From assembly GCA_905216025.1 (NCBI GenBank), contig CAJMSE010000003.1, forward strand, positions 1 to 64,000: 64,000 nt of DNA, given 5' to 3'. The DNA is from an uncultured bacterium. Its GTDB lineage: Bacteria > Bacteroidota > Bacteroidia > Bacteroidales > Bacteroidaceae. The position numbers and the translations under genes are program-made. Below, one piece after another: positions 9,207-18,870 of the stretch. Under the pieces are notes generated by a model. That model saw only the letters and a list, made by a program, of their open reading frames with translations. It had not been told where the DNA came from and did no database searches. Within the stretch, counting starts at the first letter, position 1; each line of letters starts with the position of its first letter.

Positions 9207-10238
9207 ATGGAATTTACAGCGAAACAGATTGCCGGCTTTATCGGCGGCAGAGTGGAAGGAGACGAGAATGCGGCCGTCCACACCTTTGCAAAAATAGAAG
9301 AAGGAATCCCTGGTGCTATATCATTCCTTTCGAATCCCAAATATACACAATATATATATGACACCGAGTCGAGCATAGTCCTTATTAATGACGATGTCAA
9401 ATTGGAGAAGCCTGTAAAAGCGACCCTCATAAGGGTCGGCAATGCGTATGAATGCGTTGCAAAGCTATTACAGCTGTACGAGGCGAGCAAACCCAAGAAG
9501 ACGGGAATAGACAAGCTCGCTTCCATCGCGCCGACGGCAACAGTCGGAGAAAACGTATACGTGGGAGCTTTCGCCGTCATAGGAGACAACGCCGTCATAG
9601 GAGACAACACCCAGATATACCCCAACACGGTGATCGGAGACGGTGTGCGGATTGGAAACGGATGCTCGATATATCCGAATGTGACAATCTATGAGAACTG
9701 TAAATTAGGCAACAACGTGACCATCCATTCCGGTTCCGTCATCGGAGCAGACGGCTTTGGCTTTGCCCCGAACACGGAAGGATACGACAAGATACCGCAG
9801 ATCGGCATCGTCACGATTGAAGACAATGTGGAAATCGGAGCCAACACTTGTATTGACCGCTCTACAATGGGAAGCACAATAATACGCAAGGGAGTGAAAC
9901 TTGACAACTTGATTCAAGTGGCCCACAACGTGGAAATCGGAGAGAACACGGTCATGTCGGCTCAGGTCGGCATCGCAGGAAGCACGAAGGTCGGCTCGTG
10001 GTGCATGTTCGGAGGACAGGTAGGACTGGCCGGGCATATCCATATAGGCGACAAGACATTCCTCGGCGCCCAGTCGGGAGTACCCGGAAACATCAAGGGT
10101 AACCAGACCCTCATCGGCACTCCGCCTATGGAGCCAAAGGCTTATTTCAAGTCTCAGGCCATATTCCGCAAACTACCGGAACTTTACAAGCAGATAAATG
10201 AACTACAAAAAGAAATAGAAGAATTAAAAAAGAAATAA
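9207..10238 (+). CDS. lpxD: UDP-3-O-(3-hydroxyacyl)glucosamine N-acyltransferase
   Basis: A 343-residue acyltransferase that adds the N-linked hydroxyacyl chain, the third step of lipid A synthesis. The N-terminal uridine-binding domain spans about residues 1-100. A left-handed beta-helix of hexapeptide repeats follows (IGDNAVIGDNTQIYPN onward), with the catalytic His in LIQVAHNVEIG near residue 240. The C-terminal helix ends in Lys/Glu-rich residues. It heads the lipid A cluster, with 5 bp to lpxC. Confidence 0.95.
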   Translation: MEFTAKQIAGFIGGRVEGDENAAVHTFAKIEEGIPGAISFLSNPKYTQYIYDTESSIVLINDDVKLEKPVKATLIRVGNAYECVAKLLQLYEASKPKKTGIDKLASIAPTATVGENVYVGAFAVIGDNAVIGDNTQIYPNTVIGDGVRIGNGCSIYPNVTIYENCKLGNNVTIHSGSVIGADGFGFAPNTEGYDKIPQIGIVTIEDNVEIGANTCIDRSTMGSTIIRKGVKLDNLIQVAHNVEIGENTVMSAQVGIAGSTKVGSWCMFGGQVGLAGHIHIGDKTFLGAQSGVPGNIKGNQTLIGTPPMEPKAYFKSQAIFRKLPELYKQINELQKEIEELKKK

Positions 10239-10243
10239 TCAAT

Positions 10244-11629
10244 ATGAGCAAGCAAAAGACACTCAAAGGCAGTTTCTCACTCTGCGGAAAAGGCCTGCAT
10301 ACCGGATTGAGCCTTACAGTCACGTTTAACCCGGCACCGGAGAATACCGGTTACAAGATACAGCGTATAGACCTGGACGGCATGCCCGTGGTCGACGCCA
10401 TCGCAGAGAATGTCATCGACACCCAGCGCGGAACGGTCCTGGGCAAAGGAGACATCAGGATATCCACCGTAGAGCACGGTCTGGCAGCCCTGTATGCCCT
10501 CGGCATTGACAACTGCATGATTCAGGTGAACGGTCCGGAGTTTCCTATCCTCGACGGAAGCGCAATAAAATACATCGAGAAGATTAATGAGATAGGTACT
10601 GAAGAGCAGAATGCTCCGAAAGACTGGTATGTCATCAGGAAGAAGATCGAAGTCAAGGACGAGGAGACCGGCTCGTGCATCACAATCCTTCCGGACGAGG
10701 ATTTCAGCCTCACGGCAATGTGCTCGTTCAACTCCAAGTTCATAAACAGCCAGTTTGCCACACTTGACAAGGTGGAGAACTTCACCGCTGAAATAGCTCC
10801 AGCACGTACCTTCGTATTCGTACGCGACATAGAGCCGCTGCTCAAGGCAAACCTCATAAAAGGCGGCGACCTCGACAATGCCATCGTAATATATGAGAAG
10901 AAGATATCGCAGGAGCAGCTTGACAAGCTCGCAGACATGATTCAGGTGGAGCACCGCGATGCGGAGGAGCTCGGATATATACAGAACAAGCCGCTGGTAT
11001 GGGAGAATGAGTGCACACGCCACAAGCTCCTTGACATCGTCGGCGACCTCGCCCTCATCGGAAAGCCTATCAAAGGCCGTATCATCGCCACACGCCCGGG
11101 TCACACGATAAACAACAAGTTTGCCCGCCAGATGCGCAAGGAGATACGCAAGCACGAGGTGCAGGCTCCTATATACGACCCGAACGAGGAGCCTATAATG
11201 GACGTGAACCGCATAAGGGAACTCCTCCCCCACCGTTATCCCATGCAGCTGGTAGACAAGGTGATAGCTCTCGGCGCAACAAGCATCGTCGGCGTGAAGA
11301 ACATCACAAGCAACGAGCCTTTCTTCCAAGGCCATTTCCCGCAGGAGCCGGTTATGCCCGGCGTGCTTCAGGTAGAGGCAATGGCACAGTGCGGAGGCCT
11401 TTTAGTGCTCAATACGGTTGAAGAGCCGGAGCGCTGGTCTACATACTTCATGAAGATAGACAACGTGAAATTCCGCCAGAAGGTGGTTCCGGGCGACACG
11501 CTGCTGTTCAAGGTCGACCTGCTGGCTCCTGTACGCCACGGCGTATCTTCGATGAAAGGCTATGTGTTCGTAGGCGACCACATCGTATCGGAAGCCACCT
11601 TCACCGCCCAGATAGTAAAGAACAAATAA
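10244..11629 (+). CDS. lpxC/fabZ: Bifunctional LpxC deacetylase / FabZ dehydratase fusion
   Basis: A 461-residue fusion typical of Bacteroidetes. Residues about 1-300 are the zinc-dependent LpxC deacetylase that commits UDP-3-O-acyl-GlcNAc to lipid A. Its zinc ligands are seen in STVEHGLAAL (H78) and HKLLDIVGDLALIG (about 260). Residues about 315-461 are the FabZ 3-hydroxyacyl-ACP dehydratase, with LLPHRYPMQLVDKV and GHFPQEPVMPGVLQVEAMAQ containing the active-site His and Glu. Fusing the two couples hydroxyacyl-ACP supply to lipid A commitment. Both halves look intact. Confidence 0.96.
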   Translation: MSKQKTLKGSFSLCGKGLHTGLSLTVTFNPAPENTGYKIQRIDLDGMPVVDAIAENVIDTQRGTVLGKGDIRISTVEHGLAALYALGIDNCMIQVNGPEFPILDGSAIKYIEKINEIGTEEQNAPKDWYVIRKKIEVKDEETGSCITILPDEDFSLTAMCSFNSKFINSQFATLDKVENFTAEIAPARTFVFVRDIEPLLKANLIKGGDLDNAIVIYEKKISQEQLDKLADMIQVEHRDAEELGYIQNKPLVWENECTRHKLLDIVGDLALIGKPIKGRIIATRPGHTINNKFARQMRKEIRKHEVQAPIYDPNEEPIMDVNRIRELLPHRYPMQLVDKVIALGATSIVGVKNITSNEPFFQGHFPQEPVMPGVLQVEAMAQCGGLLVLNTVEEPERWSTYFMKIDNVKFRQKVVPGDTLLFKVDLLAPVRHGVSSMKGYVFVGDHIVSEATFTAQIVKNK

Positions 11630-11642
11630 AAAAGGAACAGAT

Positions 11643-12413
11643 ATGAACCAGATACACCCAATGGCTTTTGTCCATGCAGAGGCGAAACTTGGAGACAACA
11701 ATATCATCGGGCCATTCTGCTATATAGACAAGAACACCGTTCTCGGCGACAACAACGTTCTTAACAACAGCGTCACGATACACACGGGAGCACGGATTGG
11801 CAACGGCAACGAGTTTTTCCCGGGTGCCAGCATAAGCACCAAACCGCAGGACCTGAAGTTCAAAGGAGAGGAAACCCTCTGCGAGATAGGTGACAACAAC
11901 AGCATCCGTGAGAACGTGACCATAAGCCGTGGCACAGCGAGCAAAGGCACAACCATCGTGGGATCAAACAACCTGCTGATGGAAAACATGCACGTGGCTC
12001 ACGACTGCGTGCTCGGAAGCGGACTTATCATCGGCAACAGCACAAAGTTTGCCGGTGAAGTGACCATCGATGACAACGCCATTATCAGCGGCGCGGTGCT
12101 CACCCATCAGTTCTGCCGCATCGGAGGCTACGTGATGATTCAGGGAGGATGCCGCTTCAGCCAGGACATCCCGCCATACATCATCGCCGGAAAGGAACCG
12201 ACGAAATACTGCGGAATAAACATCATCGGCCTCCGCCGCCGCGGATTCAGCAACGAAACGATAGAAATCATCCACGATACATACAGGATAATATATGCCA
12301 ACGGAATCATCAAGGACGGTATCCAGGAGGCACGCGCAAAGTATCCTGGCATCAAGGAGGTTGAATATATCTGCTCTTTCATAGAGAATTCAAAGCGAGG
12401 GATTATCCGCTGA
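11643..12413 (+). CDS. lpxA: Acyl-ACP--UDP-N-acetylglucosamine O-acyltransferase
   Basis: A 256-residue hexapeptide-repeat acyltransferase for the first step of lipid A synthesis. The beta-helix runs from IHPMAFVHAEAKLGDNNIIG to about residue 190. The catalytic His region LLMENMHVAHDCVLG (about 112-126) and the C-terminal helical domain RRRGFSNETIEIIHDTYRII are present. The stop TGA (12411-12413) overlaps the miaA ATG by one base, so the genes are coupled. Confidence 0.95.
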   Translation: MNQIHPMAFVHAEAKLGDNNIIGPFCYIDKNTVLGDNNVLNNSVTIHTGARIGNGNEFFPGASISTKPQDLKFKGEETLCEIGDNNSIRENVTISRGTASKGTTIVGSNNLLMENMHVAHDCVLGSGLIIGNSTKFAGEVTIDDNAIISGAVLTHQFCRIGGYVMIQGGCRFSQDIPPYIIAGKEPTKYCGINIIGLRRRGFSNETIEIIHDTYRIIYANGIIKDGIQEARAKYPGIKEVEYICSFIENSKRGIIR

Positions 12414-13312
12414 TGAAGAATACGCTTGTCGTAATAACAGGTCCCACAGCCGTTGGGAAGACCGAATTGTGCATAGACATTGCCAAAAGGTATGAGATTC
12501 CCATCATCAATGCCGATTCAAGACAGATATACAAGGGCTTGAAAATCGGAACGGCGGCACCTACCGACGAGCAGCTGAAAGACGTTCACCATCATTTCGT
12601 CGGCTGTCTTAACCTGGACGACTACTATAATGCATCCATGTTTGAGCAGGACGTGATGACTGTTCTTGGCGATATCTTTCCAAAGAAGCATGTCGCCTTG
12701 ATGAGCGGCGGGTCTATGATGTATATTGACAGTGTATGCAACGGCATTGACGACATACCGACAATAGCATCAGAGACCCGCGCGCTTATGAAGGAACGGC
12801 TGGAGAAAGAAGGGCTGGACGTGCTTCTCGAAGAGCTCCGGATCATTGATCCTGAGTATTATGATATTGTAGATAAGCGCAATCCACGCAGGGTGATACA
12901 CGGACTGGAAATATGCTACCAGACAGGAAAGACCTACTCCCACTTCCGTAAGAACGACAGGAAAGAACGGCCGTTCGCCATCATAAAGATAGCCCTGAAC
13001 CGCCCGCGTGAAGAACTCTATGCAAGGATTAACGCACGGGTTGACCGCATGATAGAGGACGGACTGGTAGAGGAAGTCGCCAAGTTAGCCCCTTACAGAG
13101 GGCAGAATGCACTCAACACAGTCGGATATAAGGAGATTTTCGACTATCTCGACGGGAAATGTACATTGGGGGATGCCGTAGAACGGATAAAAAGCAACAC
13201 AAGAAGGTATGCACGCAAGCAGCTTACCTGGTATAAGCGTGACAATGACGTACACTGGGCGAACCCGGATGATAAAGATGAAATAATGAATTACATATCT
13301 CAAAGACTATGA
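12413..13312 (+). CDS. miaA: tRNA dimethylallyltransferase
   Basis: A 299-residue enzyme that isopentenylates A37 in tRNAs reading UNN codons. The P-loop GPTAVGKTE is at about 10-18. NADSRQIYKGLKIGTAAP, which binds the substrate, and LMSGGSMMYIDSVCNGIDD follow; the last carries a Met where many homologues have another residue. NTVGYKEIFDYLDG and the RRYARKQLTWYKR tail are typical. It overlaps the PBP start by an ATGA. Confidence 0.94.
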   Translation: MKNTLVVITGPTAVGKTELCIDIAKRYEIPIINADSRQIYKGLKIGTAAPTDEQLKDVHHHFVGCLNLDDYYNASMFEQDVMTVLGDIFPKKHVALMSGGSMMYIDSVCNGIDDIPTIASETRALMKERLEKEGLDVLLEELRIIDPEYYDIVDKRNPRRVIHGLEICYQTGKTYSHFRKNDRKERPFAIIKIALNRPREELYARINARVDRMIEDGLVEEVAKLAPYRGQNALNTVGYKEIFDYLDGKCTLGDAVERIKSNTRRYARKQLTWYKRDNDVHWANPDDKDEIMNYISQRL

Positions 13313-15840
13313 GCAAGGATTACAATAACCAGAATGCCGTCGTATACTATTGTAAACTCGGCATCAATAAAATCTGCAGTTTAGGGAAATGGTACAAGAA
13401 CCTCTTTAAAGGACGGCCCTGGTACATCAAGACCGCCGCTGGTTTCGCTTCCCTGATAGTGATGTTCATATTCTACCTGATTGCCGTAGACATCAATTTC
13501 CTTTGGCTCTTCGGCAAATCCCCAAGCATGGAGATGATAAAGAACCCTGTCACAAGCCAGGCCTCGGAACTGTACAGTGCCGACGGAGTGCTCATAGGAA
13601 AGTATTTCAGCGAGAACAGAACCCCAGTTGAATACAAGGATGTGAACCCTGTTTTCTGGGAGACGCTCATCTCAACGGAGGACGAACGCTTCTATCACCA
13701 CTTCGGAATAGACTTCCAGGGCGTCGTTGCGGCAGCGAAAGACTACGTCGTGCACCACGACGCACGCGGCGCATCTACAATCACCCAGCAGCTCGTCAAA
13801 AACATGTTCCGCGTGCGTACGCAATACTCTACCGGACTTTTGGGCAACATCCCCGGAGTGAAGATGCTCATCATGAAGAGCAAGGAGTGGATAACGGCCG
13901 TCAAGATAGAGATGCTTTTCAACAAGGAGGAGATACTGACGATGTATGCCAACACCGTAGACTTCGGCTCAAACGCATTCGGAATAAAGACGGCATGCAA
14001 GACATACTTCGGCAACACCCCGCAAGAACTCAAGGCGGAGCAGGCTGCCGTGCTCGTCGGCATGCTGAAAGCCACGACATACTATAATCCCAAGATAAAT
14101 CCAAAGAACAGTCTCAAGCGCCGCAACACCGTGCTGAACAACATGGTTGCCCACGGACACCTTACCAAGCAGGAGGCCGACTCGCTGAAGAATCTCCCCA
14201 TAACGCTTGACTACAGCGTGGAAAGCAACTACGACGGACAGGCAACATACTTCCGCGAGGCCGTTGCAAACTACCTCCGTGACTGGTGCAAGGAGAACGG
14301 ACTCGACCTGTACAACAGCGGTCTGAAGATATACACGACGATAGACACCCGCATGCAGAAGTATGCCGAGGAGGCCGCACGCAAGCAGATGAAGACCGTG
14401 CAGCGCAACTTCAACAACCACTGGGGAAAGACAAATCCCTGGCAGGACGAGCACCACGTAGAAATTCCGAACTTCATCGAGGGAATAGCACAGAAGCTGC
14501 CACTCTACAAACAGCTCATGCAGAGATATCCGAACGACCCCGACTCCATTACATACTGGCTCAACAAGCCGCACACCGTCAAGCTGTTCGACTACGAGAA
14601 GGGCATCATCGAGAAAGAGATGAGCACGATGGACTCCATCAGATACATGGAGCGATTCATGCACTGCGGTTTCGTTGCCATGGAACCGGCCACCGGCCAC
14701 GTCAAGGCATGGGTCGGCGACATAGACTTCCAGACATGGAAATATGACAAGGTTACGGCCATGAGGCAGCCGGGCTCCACCTTCAAGCTCTTCGTATATA
14801 CCGAAGCGATGAACCAAGGCCTGACCCCGTGCGACAAACGACGCGACTCCTACTTCAGCATGAAGGTATACGACAAGTTCAAGAAAGCGGAAGTGACGTG
14901 GGCTCCGACAAACGCAAACGGATATTTCACCAACGACTCAATGCCGCTGAAGGCCGCATTTGCACAGAGTATAAACTCCGTCGCCGTGAAACTCGGGCAG
15001 GAGGTCGGAATAGACAACATCGTAAGCACGGCACACGCCATGGGAATCGTCAGTCCGCTCGACAATACGCCGTCGCTCGCGCTTGGTTCCAGCGACGTGA
15101 ACCTGCTTGAACTGGTGAATGCCTACACCACGGTCGTCAACGACGGAAAGGCCCATGAGCCGGTGCTCGTCACCAAAATCCTCGACCGCAACGGCAATGA
15201 GATATACACCGCGCCCACCGAACAACGGCAGGTAATACCCTACAAGAGCGCTTTCCTCATGCAGCAGATGCTCCAGGGCGGAATGCGTGAGCCGGGAGGA
15301 ACAAGCATGAGCCTCTGGGGATATGTGAGCAAGTTCAACGATACAGAGTTCGGCGGAAAGACCGGAACATCCAACAACCACTCCGACGCATGGTTCGTAG
15401 GCGTAAGCCCCAACCTCGTTGCCGGAGCATGGGTAGGCGGAGAATACCGCTCGATACACTTCCGCACGGGAGCACTGGGCCAGGGCAGCCGCACGGCACT
15501 GCCCATCTGCGGATATTTCTTCGAGTCAGTGCTCGACGACCCGGCGTTTGCCAAGTATCACGGAAAGTTCGCCAAGGCAAAGGACGAGGTCAAGTATGAG
15601 ATGTACAACTGCAGCAGCTACTACTACAAGAAAGAGGAAGACAGCACGGACGTAGACAGCCTCGGCTTCGCCGAAGAAGAAATAGTGATGGACGAGAACG
15701 GAAATCCCGTGACACGGAAAGCCGAAAGCCAGGAGCCGAAGGCCGAAGGTGCAAGCACGGACAATGCCCCTTCAGACCATCAGAAAGGCGAGGCTACAGA
15801 GAAAAAGAAGAAACCCGTCTACGACGATGTCTATTTTTGA
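13309..15840 (+). CDS. Class A penicillin-binding protein 1A (transglycosylase/transpeptidase)
   Basis: An 843-residue inner-membrane peptidoglycan synthase. A membrane anchor lies at about 44-66. The GT51 glycosyltransferase domain carries the catalytic Glu in STEDERFYHHFGID near residue 124 and ASTITQQLVKN. The transpeptidase has SxxK in QPGSTFKLF near 489, SxN in QSINSVAVKLG, and KTGTSNNHSDAWFVG near 683. The C-terminal 70 residues are an acidic, Lys-rich, poorly conserved tail ending in EKKKKPVYDDVYF. It starts within the miaA stop (ATGA). Confidence 0.94.
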   Translation: MSKDYNNQNAVVYYCKLGINKICSLGKWYKNLFKGRPWYIKTAAGFASLIVMFIFYLIAVDINFLWLFGKSPSMEMIKNPVTSQASELYSADGVLIGKYFSENRTPVEYKDVNPVFWETLISTEDERFYHHFGIDFQGVVAAAKDYVVHHDARGASTITQQLVKNMFRVRTQYSTGLLGNIPGVKMLIMKSKEWITAVKIEMLFNKEEILTMYANTVDFGSNAFGIKTACKTYFGNTPQELKAEQAAVLVGMLKATTYYNPKINPKNSLKRRNTVLNNMVAHGHLTKQEADSLKNLPITLDYSVESNYDGQATYFREAVANYLRDWCKENGLDLYNSGLKIYTTIDTRMQKYAEEAARKQMKTVQRNFNNHWGKTNPWQDEHHVEIPNFIEGIAQKLPLYKQLMQRYPNDPDSITYWLNKPHTVKLFDYEKGIIEKEMSTMDSIRYMERFMHCGFVAMEPATGHVKAWVGDIDFQTWKYDKVTAMRQPGSTFKLFVYTEAMNQGLTPCDKRRDSYFSMKVYDKFKKAEVTWAPTNANGYFTNDSMPLKAAFAQSINSVAVKLGQEVGIDNIVSTAHAMGIVSPLDNTPSLALGSSDVNLLELVNAYTTVVNDGKAHEPVLVTKILDRNGNEIYTAPTEQRQVIPYKSAFLMQQMLQGGMREPGGTSMSLWGYVSKFNDTEFGGKTGTSNNHSDAWFVGVSPNLVAGAWVGGEYRSIHFRTGALGQGSRTALPICGYFFESVLDDPAFAKYHGKFAKAKDEVKYEMYNCSSYYYKKEEDSTDVDSLGFAEEEIVMDENGNPVTRKAESQEPKAEGASTDNAPSDHQKGEATEKKKKPVYDDVYF

Positions 15841-15858
15841 TGCCGGCCGGTTAAGGAT

Positions 15859-17583
15859 ATGACGCTTGATCAGGACAATAAAGAATGGCAGGATGCCTTA
15901 CAGATAATCAACTATACCCGTCGCTCGCTTTTCCTCACCGGGAAAGCGGGGACGGGTAAATCCACTTTCTTACGGTATGTGGCTGAGAACACGAAGAAGA
16001 AACATATCGTACTCGCACCGACCGGCATCGCAGCCATAAACGCCGGAGGAAGCACGCTGCACAGTTTTTTCAGGCTTCCATTCCATCCGTTGCTCCCCAA
16101 CGATACACGATACAGCCCGCGCAACATCCGCCAGACACTCAAATACAACGGCGAGCACTGCAAACTGCTGCGCGAGATAGAACTCATCATCATCGACGAG
16201 ATAAGTATGGTGAGGGCAGACATCATCGACTTCATCGACAAGGTGCTTCGGATATACTGCCGTAACATGCGCGAGCCGTTCGGAGGAAAGCAGATGCTCT
16301 TTGTCGGAGACATCTATCAGCTCGAGCCGGTACTGAAGGAGGAAGACAGACGCCTGCTCCACCCTTTCTACACCACAGCCTATTTCTTCGCAGCCAATAT
16401 CTTTCAGGAAATGCAGCTCGTCAGCATCGAGCTGCGCAAGGTATACCGGCAGACAGACGGCAACTTCATCAAGATACTCGACAGGATAAGGAACAACTCG
16501 GCCACGCAGGCCGACCTTCAGGTGCTCAACTCACGGCTCGGTGCCGATATGCACACCGGAAACAGCGACCTCGCCATAACGCTGGCATCGCGACGCGACA
16601 CCGTGGACTTCATCAACAGCCGGCAGCTCGACGAACTCAGCGGCGAGCCGTCCATATTCCACGGCAAGATAAAGGGCGACTTCCCCGAAACATCGCTCCC
16701 CACCCCTATGGAGCTACAGATAAAGCCCGGTGCACAGGTGATATTCATCAAGAACGACAAGGACAAGCGGTGGGTAAACGGCACCCTCGGGGTCGTCAGC
16801 GGCATCGACGAGGAGAAGGGAATAATCTGTGTGGTGACGGAAGACGGCAACGAATACGACGTTGAACGTGAAATCTGGGAGAACATCAGATACACATTCA
16901 ACGAAAAGGAAAAGAAGATAGAAGAGGAGCAGCTGGGTGTATATATACAGTTCCCCATACGCCTGGCATGGGCAATAACCGTGCACAAGAGCCAGGGACT
17001 GACCTTCCGTAAGGTGAACATCGACTTCTCGGGAGGCGTCTTCGCCGGAGGACAGACCTATGTGGCCCTCAGCCGCTGCACGTCTCTCGAGGGAATAAGC
17101 CTGCGCGAACCGATAAAGAGGTCCGACATTTTCGTGCGTGCCGAGGTTCTCCACTTTGCCCGGCAATACAACAACCGCACATACATAGACCGCGCGCTCA
17201 CCGAGAGCAAGGCCGACCGTGAATATCACGATGCCGTCAAGGCGTTCGACAGCCGCAACTTCAACCTCTTCCTCGACAACTTCTTCAAAGCCATACACAG
17301 CCGTTACGACATAGAGAGACCTGCCGCGAAACGCCTCATCAGGCGCAAGCTCGGCATCATCAACACACTCGCCGCAGAGAACAAAGCCCTGAAAGAAGAA
17401 CGGGAACGCAGAAACAAGCAACTGAAAAAACTCGCCGCCGAGTATACCCTGCTCGGCAAGGAATGCGAGAAAGAGAAGATGACAGAGGCCGCAATAAGGA
17501 ATTACCGCAAGGCGATAGACCTGTATCCCAATGCTTACGATGCAGTGAGACGCCTTGAAAAGCTGTCAAAGAAAGAAGAATAA
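15859..17583 (+). CDS. PIF1/RecD-like SF1 helicase with C-terminal TPR
   Basis: A 574-residue AAA/SF1B helicase. Walker A is GKAGTGKST near residue 28, LAPTGIAAINAGGSTLHSFF is motif Ia, and IIIDEISMVRAD is Walker B. FVGDIYQLEPV is motif III, AITVHKSQGLTF motif V and YVALSRCTSLEGI motif VI. After a basic coiled stretch (about 490-530, EERERRNKQLKKLAAEY) comes one tetratricopeptide motif (YRKAIDLYPNAYDAVRRL), seen in some Bacteroidetes members. It probably unwinds DNA or resolves structures; the substrate is unknown. It ends the + strand run and faces the polysaccharide operon. Confidence 0.85.
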   Translation: MTLDQDNKEWQDALQIINYTRRSLFLTGKAGTGKSTFLRYVAENTKKKHIVLAPTGIAAINAGGSTLHSFFRLPFHPLLPNDTRYSPRNIRQTLKYNGEHCKLLREIELIIIDEISMVRADIIDFIDKVLRIYCRNMREPFGGKQMLFVGDIYQLEPVLKEEDRRLLHPFYTTAYFFAANIFQEMQLVSIELRKVYRQTDGNFIKILDRIRNNSATQADLQVLNSRLGADMHTGNSDLAITLASRRDTVDFINSRQLDELSGEPSIFHGKIKGDFPETSLPTPMELQIKPGAQVIFIKNDKDKRWVNGTLGVVSGIDEEKGIICVVTEDGNEYDVEREIWENIRYTFNEKEKKIEEEQLGVYIQFPIRLAWAITVHKSQGLTFRKVNIDFSGGVFAGGQTYVALSRCTSLEGISLREPIKRSDIFVRAEVLHFARQYNNRTYIDRALTESKADREYHDAVKAFDSRNFNLFLDNFFKAIHSRYDIERPAAKRLIRRKLGIINTLAAENKALKEERERRNKQLKKLAAEYTLLGKECEKEKMTEAAIRNYRKAIDLYPNAYDAVRRLEKLSKKEE

Positions 17584-17674
17584 AGTGTTTTACCGGTATG
17601 AGACAAGTCTTTACTCTTATAAAGTTCTGGGGTTATATCATCTTGGAGAAATGCGGCATACGCTGAAAATGCCG
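17584..17674. other. Convergent gap between the helicase and wecG-like genes
   Basis: 91 bp without a gene or a clear terminator. GC content falls sharply from here into the polysaccharide operon. Confidence 0.4.
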
Positions 17675-18400
17675 TTACACATTCTCCCGTCTTATGTTTC
17701 TAAGAAACAGGGGATTGCCTATCACATAACGGCGCCACATACGACGTGGCTCAACAAAAAGCCTGTATAGCCATTCAAGAGAATGTCTCTGCCACCATTG
17801 GGGAGCACGCTGAGATGTTCCCGCAAAAAAATCAAATACAGCCCCTATAGTACCAACATGGCAATTGATATCCAACTCGCTCCAATGGGAATAAGCCCAC
17901 TTCTCCTGCTTGGGAGCCGTCATACCTATCCAAAGCAGATCCGGCTTCGCTGCATTTATCGCCCGTATAATCCCGGCATTGTCCTCATCTGAAAACTCGG
18001 GCTTATATGGAGGTGAATACGTCACCACTTCAATATTAGGATAGACCCTATTGGAACGTTCTATTATTAGATTCAAGACCCTTTCACTCGACCCCATAAA
18101 CATACACCGGCCACCGGCACGGTTCAACCGCTGCATCTCAAACTCAAACAAGTCCCAGCCGGCAACACGCTCCTTCGGTTGTGATTCACATTTCAGCCAC
18201 CGGCAAGCCTTCACTATACTTGCCCCATCCGGTATCAGATAATCTCCGTTCTTCAGAGCTTCGGCAAACAATCCGTCATTCTGCGCCGTATTATAAGAAT
18301 GCGCATTTATCGTATTTATCAATATCTTACCACCCGGTATATTTGACAAAGCCGCACGGCTTTCCACAATATTCAAATCTTTAAGTCGTAACATTTCCAA
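17675..18400 (-). CDS. WecG/TagA/CpsF family glycosyltransferase
   Basis: A 241-residue GT26 transferase, the family that adds ManNAc or ManNAcA to a lipid-linked first sugar (TagA, WecG). Motifs include NTINAHSYNTAQ, YLIPDGASIVKACRWL with the acidic catalytic region, GMTAPKQEKWA and GTIGAVFDFFAGTSQRAPQW. It is the last gene of the minus-strand polysaccharide operon, 72 bp after the GT remnant. No initiating phosphoglycosyltransferase is seen in the locus, so the acceptor lipid sugar is probably made by an enzyme encoded elsewhere. Either Met1 or Met3 could be the start. Confidence 0.88.
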   Translation of the reverse strand: MEMLRLKDLNIVESRAALSNIPGGKILINTINAHSYNTAQNDGLFAEALKNGDYLIPDGASIVKACRWLKCESQPKERVAGWDLFEFEMQRLNRAGGRCMFMGSSERVLNLIIERSNRVYPNIEVVTYSPPYKPEFSDEDNAGIIRAINAAKPDLLWIGMTAPKQEKWAYSHWSELDINCHVGTIGAVFDFFAGTSQRAPQWWQRHSLEWLYRLFVEPRRMWRRYVIGNPLFLRNIRRENV

Positions 18401-18471
18401 TAGTTTCTATAAATATACTGTCAGCAAAGAGATATACCATCCTGTATACTATTTAATGCTGCTTATATACA

Positions 18472-18870
18472 TTAGCCTAACGCCACAAGCTCTCCCAATA
18501 TGTCACTTATTGTTTTCTCAAATACGCTCAATCCAAACTTTTCCTCAAACCTTTTTCTTCCTTGACGGCCAAACTCTTCCATAAGATTAGGATTATTCAA
18601 TAGGAACTCTATCCTATCAGCCAATTGTTCCGGGTTATATCTTTCTATCAGAAAACCGGTTTCTCCATCATCAATAATATCGGGAATACCACCTTCAGAC
18701 GTGCTTATACAAGCTACTCCATGCTGCATTGCTTCAAGAAGTACAAGAGGAAAGCACTCATTACTATAATATGTTGGGAATATAAATATATCCGCATTCT
18801 GCCAAAAACACTCTTTATCATCATCAAATTTACGGCCATAATAGTATATGTAATTACATTTTACCCCCCC
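18472..18870 (-). pseudogene. C-terminal remnant of a GT4 glycosyltransferase behind a G7 tract
   Basis: An open frame of about 130 codons runs from the G tract at 18864-18870 to the stop at 18472 and matches only the C-terminal third of a GT4 transferase. Before the first usable ATG (18729) the same frame already reads YYYGRKFDDDKECFWQNAD and IFPTYYSNECFPLVLLEAMQ. This aligns with HGRKYGDEKHDFFKNAD and FPTYYHNETFGLVNLEAME of the neighbouring GT4, so translation from 18729 alone would be meaningless. The N-terminal domain is missing. One extra base in the G tract would fuse this frame to the upstream GT4 (504 codons in total). It may be a decayed paralogue or a frameshift-controlled extension. 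Confidence 0.75.

Noticed and set aside
18472..18729. A small independent glycosyltransferase gene starting at 18729
   Set aside because: Homology continues in the same frame upstream of that ATG to the G tract, so the ATG is internal to a truncated domain.
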